Assembly (NCBI RefSeq): GCF_965262965.1
Contig: NZ_OZ253573.1
Span: 2,728,001 to 2,792,000 of the forward strand
From: Poriferisodalis sp965262965
GTDB lineage: Bacteria; Actinomycetota; Acidimicrobiia; Acidimicrobiales; Poriferisodalaceae
Direction of reading: 5' to 3'
Length of the DNA stretch: 64,000 nucleotides
Part shown: piece after piece, positions 41,874 through 49,464 of the stretch
How positions within the stretch are numbered: the first letter of the stretch is position 1
Layout of the letters: the number at the start of each line of letters is the position of its first letter
The notes under the pieces: generated by a model
The model's input: only the letters and a program-made list of their open reading frames with translations
Database searches by the model: none
Told to the model about the DNA's origin: nothing
Made by a program: the position numbers and the translations under genes

Positions 41874-42104
41874 ATGGCGAGCGCACGGCCAAGACACAGG
41901 AACACGGATTACGAGCGGTTGTTCCGTGATGCGGAAGATCATGGTTGGCGAATCAACAAGACCAAAGGACACTTCGCCATGTACTGTCCTGCGGATTGCG
42001 GCAAGCACATCGTGGCGGTGTCCGCAACGCCATCGGACCATCGCAGCTTGCGAAACACGAAAGCGAAAATGGGGAATTGCAAGACGACCAAGGAGTGGGG
42101 ATGA
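41874..42104 (+). CDS. HicA-like small toxin candidate
   Basis: A 76-residue protein from ATG 41874 (ATG 41844 is an alternative). RHRNTDYERLFRDAEDHGWR, NKTKGHFAMYCPAD and IVAVSATPSDHRSLRNTKAK follow the HicA-type mRNA interferase pattern: a double-stranded-RNA-binding-like fold with a catalytic His in the G-H-x-x-x strand and a TPSD.R turn. Cysteines within it (CPADCGKH) are unusual. It is coupled (ATGA) to a second gene and sits between two dead hutH fragments, yet its own frame is intact. Toxin activity is inferred from family resemblance only. Confidence 0.6.
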   Translation: MASARPRHRNTDYERLFRDAEDHGWRINKTKGHFAMYCPADCGKHIVAVSATPSDHRSLRNTKAKMGNCKTTKEWG

Positions 42105-42502
42105 GAGGACCACGCACTGAGGCGACCTGCAAGATCGGCATCGTGCACGAGGATGAGAGCGGTGCGAGGTCTTTGACCTACGACGAGATGTGCTCGTTCG
42201 TTAGCAATGTCATGGAGCACCTGCTCGGAGACGAGCGCGTCATCGACCCCGTGGTGTCCGGGGATGCAAAAGAGGCCAAGATCGAGATCACGTTCGAGTT
42301 GCTGCGCCCGGTTGCCATGTCGGAGACCGATGTCGAAGTGTTCGACATTGTTCACGACGCAGGAGCGGCGCTGGGTGCGGAGTGGCGCAACCCGCCGGGT
42401 GCGGAAACCGGCCGGCGCACCACGAAGCCGACGCGGTCGACGACGAAATTGACTCGACAGAGCCAGCAAGTACAGGACGCTCGGGAGGCCGTGCCCGCGT
42501 AG
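42101..42502 (+). CDS. Partner of the HicA-like gene (candidate antitoxin), unknown family
   Basis: A 133-residue protein from ATG 42101, four bases inside the end of the HicA-like gene and preceded by AAGGAG six bases upstream. The N-terminal 90 residues alternate strands and helices (SLTYDEMCSFVSNVMEHLLG, AKIEITFELLRPVAMSETDV), ending in a Thr/Arg/Gln-rich tail (RRTTKPTRSTTKLTRQSQQV). This is not HicB: no HTH or ribbon-helix-helix and no RNase-H-like core are seen. An antitoxin or accessory role is inferred from the tight coupling. Confidence 0.55.
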   Translation: MRGPRTEATCKIGIVHEDESGARSLTYDEMCSFVSNVMEHLLGDERVIDPVVSGDAKEAKIEITFELLRPVAMSETDVEVFDIVHDAGAALGAEWRNPPGAETGRRTTKPTRSTTKLTRQSQQVQDAREAVPA

Positions 42503-42610
42503 CCACGGTGGATTTGAACGGGGGAGCTCGGGTGAACTTCCGACTCAACCCGTAGGGAACCGACAGCAGAAATGGGCGCTGACCTGCGCCCACTGGATGC
42601 CCCTGCGCAC

Positions 42611-42652
42611 GCTGAGGTGTTTCAGGCCAGGGGGCCGGTAGTTGTTTCTACC
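42611..42652. repeat. 42-bp direct repeat, copy at the 3' end of hutH fragment B
   Basis: Identical to 41482-41523. Together the two copies flank about 1.1 kb that contains hutH fragment A and the HicA-like pair. Confidence 0.9.
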
Positions 42653-43656
42653 TCGGTCACCAGAGCCTCGGCCGCGAGCATCTGTTCGGCTGCGGCGAGT
42701 TCGGGCGACAGCCAGCGGTCAGGACCCGGGCCGGGCACCTTGCCCCGCAGCAGGCTGAGCGCAGCGGCCGTTCCCGCCGCGGGCGCCACGGGCGCTCGCA
42801 GCTCGATGCCGCGGGCAGCCGTCACCCATTCGATGGCCAGGATGCGGCGCAGGTTGGCGACGACCAAGCGCAGCTTGCGAGCCGCGCCCCAGCCCATGGA
42901 CACGTGATCCTCCTGCATGGCCGAGGTGGGCAGCGAGTCCACCGCAGCCGGCGCGGCCGTCGGGCAGCACCATCGGATTGTCGATGGCCGAGGCCAGTTC
43001 TCGATCGGTCACGTCTGCTGCGAAGTCGAGGGTGTCGCGGGCCGCTCCGTGAACCTGGGGCGTGCACCTGATGGAGTAGGCGTCCTGCACCCGGTCGCCG
43101 TCATGGCGGTGGCTGGCCACGATGGGCGACCCGGCCAGCACTGCCCGCAGGTTGGCCGCGCAGGCCTGCTGGCCGGGATGGGGCCACAGCGCCACCAAGT
43201 CGGCGACCCTCAGCAGGTCGGCGAGATCGTGGACAGCCAGGCAGAGCATTCCCAGGATCCCGTCGGTGCCGTTGGTAAGAGTCAGGCCCTCTTTCTCAGC
43301 GAGGACCAAGGGCTCGATCCCCGCCGCCGACAGGGCCTCGGCCCCGTCAATCGTGCCCCGTCGTCGGTGAGGACTTCGCCTTCGCCGATCAGCACGAGCG
43401 CAGCATGGGCCAGCGGCGCAAGGTTGCCGCTGGCTCCCAGTGAGCCGTGTTCGGGCACCGCAGGCACCACGCCCGCGTTGACTAGACCCAGCAGCGATTC
43501 CGCAACCTGCGGCCTCGATCCTGAGGCCCCGACGATGCCGCGGGCCGCAGCTATGGCGGACCGGGCGGCGTCGCTGAAGCGAACCTCAGTGCGGTGGCGG
43601 GCAACCGCGACGACATCAGAGACAGTGACGCCTGGGCCGTCGAGTACCACCGTCAC
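42622..43656 (-). pseudogene. hutH: hutH (histidine ammonia-lyase) fragment B, internally deleted and frameshifted
   Basis: Minus-strand remains of a roughly 510-residue ammonia-lyase in at least three frames. The N-terminus VVLDGPGVTVSDVVAVARHR runs directly into NAGVVPAVPEHGSLGASGNL (MIO region ASG kept), so about 100 residues with the YGVNTGFG region are missing. After a frameshift near 43345 come LVLAEKEGLTLTNGTDGILG and QDAYSIRCTPQVHGAARDTL. DNPMVLPDG then joins out of frame to VDSLPTSAMQEDHVSMGWGA and the normal C-terminus, losing about another 100 residues near 42960. GTG/TGA overlap with the IclR gene upstream shows the original hut operon. Nonfunctional. Confidence 0.88.
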
Positions 43657-44372
43657 GCTGTGGAGGCCTCGACGAACGAGAGCGCGCCCGATGTGGCGAC
43701 GGCCGCTTCGATCACCGCGTCGGCGGCGGTCTGTAGGCGGGTGCCGACGAGCCGCTCCGCCGGACCCAGCACCGACAGAGCCGCTACCGGGCCCTCCAAG
43801 CCGTGGACCGGCGCACAGACCGCGGTGACGTCGGACTCGATGGCGCCGGTATTGAACACGGGCGCGGGGCGGGCACCGCGCGCGAGCGGAGCGGCGAGCA
43901 GTGCCGCGCCCACCGCGGTGCCGTCGATGGGAACCGACCGGCCCACCCAGCCGACGTGGCGGATGGCCCGACGGCTCTCGACCGTGGCGATATAGACGGC
44001 AGCGTCGCCGTCGCGCACTGCCAGGTATGCGGACTCCTCGGTGGCCTCGACCAGTTGTTCGAGCTCCGGCTGGGCTGCCGACCTGAGCCGGGCGTAGGGG
44101 CCGGACTGCAACGACGCCAAGGCGGTGCGCACGAATGCAGGGCCCACGGAATAAGAACCGGATCTGTCCTTGACGAGGTAGCCACGGTCGGTCAGAACCC
44201 GCAGATGTCGCAGAGCCGTGCTAGCTGGCATGTCCGTCCGGGCGGCTGCCGCAGTCAGGCTGAGTTCGCCGTTGGTAACCACGGCGTCCAGCAGCGACAG
44301 CACCCGCTCCGCTGAGCGTGATCTGTGCAGCGGGGCGGCAGCACTTTCAGTAGCTGAAATCTCTTGCTGCAT
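43653..44372 (-). CDS. IclR-family transcriptional regulator, probably of the lost hut operon
   Basis: A 239-residue regulator. Winged-helix domain: RVLSLLDAVVTNGELSLTAA, ARTDMPASTALRHLRVLTDR, GYLVKDRSGSYSVG. Effector domain: YLAVRDGDAAVYIATVESRR, GRSVPIDGTAVGAALLA, CAPVHGLEGPVAALSVLGPA. Length and layout are normal, so it may still be functional. It overlaps hutH fragment B by four bases and is divergent from the hutI remnant, which points to histidine utilisation as its former regulon. Effector probably a histidine-pathway intermediate, by inference. Confidence 0.88.
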   Translation of the reverse strand: MQQEISATESAAAPLHRSRSAERVLSLLDAVVTNGELSLTAAAARTDMPASTALRHLRVLTDRGYLVKDRSGSYSVGPAFVRTALASLQSGPYARLRSAAQPELEQLVEATEESAYLAVRDGDAAVYIATVESRRAIRHVGWVGRSVPIDGTAVGAALLAAPLARGARPAPVFNTGAIESDVTAVCAPVHGLEGPVAALSVLGPAERLVGTRLQTAADAVIEAAVATSGALSFVEASTA

Positions 44373-44403
44373 ATTGACATCTTAGGCCGACGTTCGGTAA
44401 CGT

Positions 44404-45006
44404 GTGCACACCACACAGCAGCCAGCGCGAGGTCCTCTATGGCAGGCAGCACACAGCACAGCGCCAGCGCCCCTCGCCGCCGAGGCCAGCCCGGAGGCCA
44501 CATTCTTGGGCGCCCACCTGCTGCCCAGCGAGTACCAGGGGCGGGCCGATGAATACGTCGATCTGGTGTGCGGGCCGATGCTGGACGCGGTCGGGGACCG
44601 CATCCGCTGGATCGACGTGTTCTGCGAGACCGGCGCGTTCGACGCCGACCAGTCCTGGGCCGTGCTCGAGGCGGGTCGGAGCGCCGGACTGGGCCTGCGT
44701 CTGCACGCCAACCAGCTTGGCCACGGGCCGGGCGTGCAGCTCGGCGTCGAGATGGGCTGCTCTTCGGTGGACCACTGCACCTACCTCTGCGACGATGACA
44801 TCGAGGCCATCGCCGCGGTGACGGTCGGAGGGGCGATGGCGTTGGGTCGCACCGACGTCGGGCGGATCTCCGTCGGCGGTCCTGCCCACATGACCATTCT
44901 CGACGCGCCAAGCCGCCGCCACCTCGCCTACCGGCCCGGCGTCCCATTGATCTGGCGGACCCTGGGGGCCGACTACTGGCTCCCAACCGCCGACGACCAG
45001 AATTGA
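44404..45006 (+). pseudogene. hutI: hutI (imidazolonepropionase) remnant, 5' truncated and internally deleted
   Basis: The readable part begins at TFLGAHLLPSEYQGRADEYV and continues through WIDVFCETGAFDADQSWAVL, LRLHANQLGHGPGVQLGVEM and SSVDHCTYLCDDDIEAIAAV, the central portion of imidazolonepropionase. It then jumps in frame to TVGGAMALGRTDVGRISVGG and LDAPSRRHLAYRPGVPLIWR, the C-terminus. The N-terminal metal-binding HxH region is absent, and so is the block with the second metal aspartate (ATDCNPGS in intact enzymes; about 80-100 residues). The frame remains open, but the active site is gone. Confidence 0.82.
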
Positions 45007-45030
45007 TCCCCGAGTACAAGAGGAAAAGAC

Positions 45031-46509
45031 ATGACCAATAACGTTCCTAACCGCACTGTGCCTAACCCAACTGAGCACAACCAGTGGTATCCGTTCGCCA
45101 ACCGGCCCCTACCGCCAGAGGTGGACGGGCAAGCGGTCAACCCGGCCGCCATCCCGGTGTTCGACGCAGTGACCTTGCCGCGCCATGCTCGGTTCGTGGT
45201 GGTCGGCGCGGGCGTGCACGGGCTGTCGAGCGCCTACCACCTGGCCATGTACCTCGAGCGCACCGGCAAGGGCTCGGGCAGTGAGGTTGTGCTGATCGAC
45301 AAGCAGGGCCCGGGCGCTGGCGCTACCGGGCTGGCCTGCGGCTGCATTCGCAACATGTACATGACCGAGCCTCTGCACGCCATCTTGCGAGCCAGCGTGG
45401 AGGTGTGGGAGTCCGACCCCGTGAACCTCGGCTTCCAGCAGGTCGGCTACGTGTCAGTGGGCGAGTCGAACCAGACCGAGGACTACCTCAAGCTCCAGGC
45501 GTCGCAGAAGGCCAGTGGATACCCCTCCGACGTCCACACCGGTGCGGAGGCCCGCGCTTTCCTCACCAACCTGTGGCCCGACTTCAAGACCGAGAACTGC
45601 GACGTGGTGCTTCACGAGCACCGCTCCGGGTACGCAGGCACCCACATGGCAGTGTGGGGCCTGGACCAAAAGTGCCGACAGTGGGGCGTGCAGCGGGTGT
45701 ACGGCGCCGCCGTGACCGGCTACCAGCTAGACGCCTCAGGCTCGGTCGCCGCCGTGGAGACAGACCAGGGGTCGATCACCTGCGAGCAGGTGGTAGTGGG
45801 CGCAGGGGCGTGGACACCGACGCACTGGGAGTGGCTCGGCGGCCCCTCTCACCTCGATGTGCTGTACCCAGACGGCCATGTCGAGGACCAGATGGACATG
45901 TGGACCTACTGGCGTCTGCTGGAGGGCGAGGTCCTGCTGCCCCCCGGCGTCGACTTTCGCACCGCGCAGCACCGGGACTCGCCGGTGTTGCACGTCGAGC
46001 TCATGAACACCCCGGTGTACTCCGACGACGGCAGGTTCCTCAAGGACCACTTCTACTCCTACACGCGCTATGCCGCGGAGCGGGTGGGCGCGCCCGGCCT
46101 GCAAGGCGGGACGATCCCGATCAAGATCGGGCCGAGGGCGGCAGTGGAGCCCTACGGCCACCTGAACGACGAGCACCAGGCCCCCGAATGGTTCGCCGAC
46201 TACTACTGCGCGACGTTGGGCATGCTGTTCAAGCGCCTGGAGAACGTACGGCCCTTCTTCAAGGAACGCCGCAATGGCGGTATCGGCGCATTCACCCCGG
46301 ACAACGTGCCGGTGTTCGACTATGTGGCCGACAACGCGTGGGTGATCGCCGACTCCAACCACGGATTCAAGATGATCGGGGTGGGCAAGCTGACCGCCCA
46401 GATGATGGTGCACGGCGAGAAACCCGAAGAACTCAAGCCGTTCACGCTTGACCGCTACCGCACCGGCGGCACATTCGGCGACCGCAACTCCAACTGCCCC
46501 TGGGTGTAG
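45031..46509 (+). CDS. FAD-dependent oxidoreductase, DAO family (sarcosine/dimethylglycine oxidase-like)
   Basis: A 492-residue flavoprotein. The dinucleotide motif is VVVGAGVHGLSSAYHLAMYL at about residues 55-74, followed by EVVLIDKQGPGAGATGLACG (the site where many amine oxidases carry covalent FAD) and a C-terminal FAD block WVIADSNHGFKMIGVGKLTA. A clear GAGGAAAAG ribosome binding site precedes ATG 45031. The N-terminal 40 residues are an unusual polar extension. Likely oxidises a secondary or tertiary amine. It directly follows the hutI remnant, but the frame is healthy. No folate-binding C-terminal domain is present. Confidence 0.85.
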   Translation: MTNNVPNRTVPNPTEHNQWYPFANRPLPPEVDGQAVNPAAIPVFDAVTLPRHARFVVVGAGVHGLSSAYHLAMYLERTGKGSGSEVVLIDKQGPGAGATGLACGCIRNMYMTEPLHAILRASVEVWESDPVNLGFQQVGYVSVGESNQTEDYLKLQASQKASGYPSDVHTGAEARAFLTNLWPDFKTENCDVVLHEHRSGYAGTHMAVWGLDQKCRQWGVQRVYGAAVTGYQLDASGSVAAVETDQGSITCEQVVVGAGAWTPTHWEWLGGPSHLDVLYPDGHVEDQMDMWTYWRLLEGEVLLPPGVDFRTAQHRDSPVLHVELMNTPVYSDDGRFLKDHFYSYTRYAAERVGAPGLQGGTIPIKIGPRAAVEPYGHLNDEHQAPEWFADYYCATLGMLFKRLENVRPFFKERRNGGIGAFTPDNVPVFDYVADNAWVIADSNHGFKMIGVGKLTAQMMVHGEKPEELKPFTLDRYRTGGTFGDRNSNCPWV

Positions 46510-46562
46510 GCCGCCGTCGGCCTCTAGTAGTTCTCCCAACCCGCCGATGACGCTGGCGTTGC

Positions 46563-47585
46563 TCAGCGAATGAGGCGGCGCAGCGACTTCAGCCAGTCGT
46601 CTGATGAGATCCAGGCTTCCTCGGTGACTCGCTCACGGCTGGACGAGCTGCCGTTCGCTGCGGGGAATGAGCCGAGGAACTTGACGTCGCGCTGCTTCAT
46701 CTTGAGGGCGCGCAGGCAGTCGGCCACGACTTCGTCGGAGATGTGGCCCTCGAAGTCGAGCAGGAAGCAGTACTCGCCGAGGCCCCGCCGCGTCGGGCGC
46801 GACTCCAGCCGGCTGAGGTCGAGGCGGCGGGCCTCGAACTCCATGAGGATGCCCAGCAGGCTGCCCGGCTCATTTTGGTTCTGGAACACGACAATGCTGG
46901 TCTTGTCGTTTCCGCTGGCCGGCGGTACTTGGTTCTTGGCCAGCAGCAGGAAACGAGTCTGGTTGTCGCGGTGGTCCTCAACCGAGGCGACGACGGTTTC
47001 GAGGCCGTAGATCTCCGCCGCCGTCGGGCTGGCGATTGCTGCCACGCCGGCAAGCTGTTCTTCAGCGATGCGACGGGCCGCGAGGGCGGTCGAGGTGGCC
47101 GCTTCGATCTCAGCATTGGGGAGTCGGCCGTGCAGGAACGCTCGGCATTGGGCGATGGCGACGGGGAACGACATCACCGTGTGGATCGCCGAGAGGTCAT
47201 CTGCGGTGGCCGTTCCGGGCAGCGCCATGAGGTCCAGTTGGACGTTCACGACGACCTCGCGCTGGATGAGGAAGTCGAAGTCGAACGCGAGCGCGTCCTG
47301 GGTGACGTTGACGGCGCCTTCGATGGCGTTCTCGACGGGCACGAACCCGTAATCGACCGCCCCGTCGTCGAGTGCCGAGAGCACCTCAGGGACGGAGATG
47401 AGCGGCATGAGCGCGGCCTGAGACAGGTCAGATTGAGTGGCGAGGGCAGCTTCGGTAAATGTGCCATGCGGACCCATGTAGCCGATACGCGTGGAAGCCT
47501 GGAATGCGGTGCCGGTCACCGCCGCGCCCGTCGCTCCAGCCGATGAATCACCTGTCGCCACCGCGGCAGGATACGCAGCGTGCAT
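46563..47585 (-). CDS. pheA: Prephenate dehydratase
   Basis: A 340-residue enzyme converting prephenate to phenylpyruvate in phenylalanine synthesis. PDT domain: RIGYMGPHGTFTEAALATQ, DYGFVPVENAIEGAVNVTQD, AAIASPTAAEIYGLETVVAS, DNQTRFLLLAK (catalytic Thr). Regulatory ACT domain: SIVVFQNQNEPGSLLGILME and LDLSRLESRPTRRGLGEYCF, with the phenylalanine-binding ESRP motif. The N-terminus carries about 30 extra Ala/Thr-rich residues, so a later start is possible. A stand-alone PheA without chorismate mutase is the actinobacterial form. Confidence 0.93.
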   Translation of the reverse strand: MHAAYPAAVATGDSSAGATGAAVTGTAFQASTRIGYMGPHGTFTEAALATQSDLSQAALMPLISVPEVLSALDDGAVDYGFVPVENAIEGAVNVTQDALAFDFDFLIQREVVVNVQLDLMALPGTATADDLSAIHTVMSFPVAIAQCRAFLHGRLPNAEIEAATSTALAARRIAEEQLAGVAAIASPTAAEIYGLETVVASVEDHRDNQTRFLLLAKNQVPPASGNDKTSIVVFQNQNEPGSLLGILMEFEARRLDLSRLESRPTRRGLGEYCFLLDFEGHISDEVVADCLRALKMKQRDVKFLGSFPAANGSSSSRERVTEEAWISSDDWLKSLRRLIR

Positions 47586-47633
47586 TCCGCAGACGCCTGA
47601 ACGGCCGGAGTCGGTGTCCCAACGGCGTCATGC

Positions 47634-48212
47634 TCACGATGTTGTGTCGGCAGCGGCGAGCGCCGCAGCGAGAAGTTCAGTGAGCCCGATCGACGCTGCC
47701 GTTAGCGCCAGTTCGGCGATGTCGAGCGACGAGCGCTGAGCCCGCAGGATCCCGACCACGTCACGCCATTGACGTTCGGAGACGTGGCCTCCAGCGCGGT
47801 ACCACTCCAGCTTGCGAAGAATCTGCTCGCTGGGCGCTGTGACCCATAACTGCTGCGGCGGATCGTCCCGAATCGTGATGCGTCGTCGACGTTCGAGTTG
47901 GAGACGGTCCAGGAGGCTCTCTCCCAGCACGAACAGGTCCACTTTCAAGCCGGCGTCGTCGATGAGGTTGAACGATGTGTGCAGATCGACTGCGCGGTGC
48001 GCCGTTTCGATGGGCACATAGAACTCGACGTCGAGCGAGCGCACGAGGTCGCCAAGCTGGTGATGCTCCAAGCGGATAGCCATGTCGATGTCGATGGTGC
48101 CCCGCGGTTCGCCGAACATTGAGCTGGCGAGAGAACCACCGAGCGCGTATGGGATGCCGTGATAGTCGAGGATGGCGGCGACGCGCAGGGCGAGCGCGAG
48201 GGGATCGGTCAC
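47634..48212 (-). CDS. Nucleotidyltransferase-like protein of a two-gene TA-like pair
   Basis: A 192-residue protein with the fold of AbiEii/DUF6036-type nucleotidyltransferases: AILDYHGIPYALGGSLASSM (GGS), FGEPRGTIDIDMAIRLEH with the DxD metal aspartates, and LKVDLFVLGES with the third acidic residue. GTG 48212 overlaps the upstream stop by four bases (GTGA), which decides the start. Such proteins occur as putative toxins next to a small helical partner. Activity is inferred; the acidic triad is visible. Confidence 0.75.
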   Translation of the reverse strand: MTDPLALALRVAAILDYHGIPYALGGSLASSMFGEPRGTIDIDMAIRLEHHQLGDLVRSLDVEFYVPIETAHRAVDLHTSFNLIDDAGLKVDLFVLGESLLDRLQLERRRRITIRDDPPQQLWVTAPSEQILRKLEWYRAGGHVSERQWRDVVGILRAQRSSLDIAELALTAASIGLTELLAAALAAADTTS

Positions 48213-48505
48213 TGCGGCCAACGGCCGTTCGCGCCGAATGCGGCCGTCGCGAGCTCTGTGCCGTAGCGCCGTTCTGCCAGGAGAAAGCGGATGCGGCTCA
48301 ACGAGGCGTGGGGTTCGTCAGCCTGAATGCCTGCACGGGCGGCCGACGCGACGGCCAACGACATCGAAGCGGCCAGACTCGCCCGCTGCGCGGGCGTCAT
48401 CGACGACCACACCTCGGTGAGCCGGTGCCAAGCCTCAGGCGACGTGTCCGCGGGCCGTGCCGCATCTGCGCCGGACTCGTGCGGCGCTATGCGCTGCGAC
48501 TGCAC
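48209..48505 (-). CDS. Small helical partner of the nucleotidyltransferase (candidate antitoxin)
   Basis: A 98-residue protein from GTG 48505. EAWHRLTEVWSSMTPAQRAS, LAASMSLAVASAARAGIQAD and ASLSRIRFLLAERRYGTELA follow a pattern I know from small actinobacterial proteins encoded immediately upstream of nucleotidyltransferase genes (W..MSPA...., helix, AGI....P.AS, ...R....A..G). Its stop overlaps the nucleotidyltransferase start (GTGA), so both are made together. The long open frame to 49135 is an artefact opposite larB. Function unproven. Confidence 0.6.
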   Translation of the reverse strand: MQSQRIAPHESGADAARPADTSPEAWHRLTEVWSSMTPAQRASLAASMSLAVASAARAGIQADEPHASLSRIRFLLAERRYGTELATAAFGANGRWPQ

Positions 48506-48642
48506 GGCACGCGGCCGGCCCAGGCACCAGTTCGCTCCATGTTCACAAGGTAGGCCCCTGCGACGGCCCTCAGCCACCGCATCAGCGGACGAACGCGCTC
48601 CGACGGTTTGACCGGGCCCGCAAGCGGGTAGAACGGCTGCCG

Positions 48643-49464
48643 ATGGACGCACAAGAGCTTGCCGATCTGCTGGCAGAGGTGCGTGACGGGACGCTTCCGG
48701 CCGATGATGCGCTGACGCGCTTGCGGCGGCTTCCCTATGCCGAGGTTGCTGGTGCGCGCATCGATCATCATCGAGCGCTGCGTACTGGTCACCCTGAGGC
48801 TGTCTATGGGCCGGGCAAATCGCCCGACCAATGCGCCCGCATCGTTGCCGAGATGCTGAGCGGCGGCTCTGGCCCGGTGCTGTTGACGCGTGCGCAGCCC
48901 CAGCAGGTGACCGCGGCGCTGGCGGCGTGCCTGGGCGGTGCGGTGCACCGGCCGGCTGATCGAGGATCCGGCCGCTTCGGCGATGGCGCGCAGAGTGCGG
49001 AGAGCTTGGTGACAGTGGTGTGGCGTTCTGCGGATGCCCGCTCCGAACGAGTGGTGGTGGCCTCAGCAGGAACTTCCGACGGACCGGTCGCCTGCGAGGC
49101 AGCAGCGGTACTGAGTGCGTTTGGAGTGAGCGCACACCGGGTAGCCGACATCGGTCTTGCGGGCTTGCACCGATTCTTGGCTGAGGTCGACACGCTTGCT
49201 GACGCCGACGCAGTCATTGTGGTGGCGGGGATGGAAGGAGCGCTGGCCACGGCGGTCGCCGGCGTGACAGCCGCTCCGGTGATCGCGGTGCCGACCAGCG
49301 TTGGCTATGGCGCCGCGCTCGAAGGGGTGACTGCGCTGCTGGCCATGCACGCCTCGTGCGCGGCGGGCATCTCGGTGGTGGGTATCGACAACGGCTTCGG
49401 GGCAGCAATGGCCACGATGCGAGTGCTGGACCTCGCCGCCCGCTGCCGACGAGAGGACGTGTGA
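48643..49464 (+). CDS. larB: Nickel-pincer cofactor biosynthesis protein LarB
   Basis: A 273-residue pyridinium-3,5-biscarboxylic acid mononucleotide synthase, carboxylating and hydrolysing nicotinic acid adenine dinucleotide. The C-terminal AIR-carboxylase-like (PurE-type) domain shows VASAGTSDGPVACEAAAVL, ADIGLAGLHRFLAEV, AVIVVAGMEGALATAVAGV and APVIAVPTSVGYGA then GIDNGFGAAM, as in LarB. The N-terminal block AEVAGARIDHHRALRTGHPE VVYG-type is also present. ATG 48643 is preferred to the longer frame. The stop overlaps larC (TGATG). Confidence 0.93.
   Translation: MDAQELADLLAEVRDGTLPADDALTRLRRLPYAEVAGARIDHHRALRTGHPEAVYGPGKSPDQCARIVAEMLSGGSGPVLLTRAQPQQVTAALAACLGGAVHRPADRGSGRFGDGAQSAESLVTVVWRSADARSERVVVASAGTSDGPVACEAAAVLSAFGVSAHRVADIGLAGLHRFLAEVDTLADADAVIVVAGMEGALATAVAGVTAAPVIAVPTSVGYGAALEGVTALLAMHASCAAGISVVGIDNGFGAAMATMRVLDLAARCRREDV

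Noticed and set aside
42653..43309. Separate ammonia-lyase genes in the individual hutH frames
   Set aside because: Each frame holds only part of one enzyme and they overlap or join out of frame; they are best described as one broken gene.
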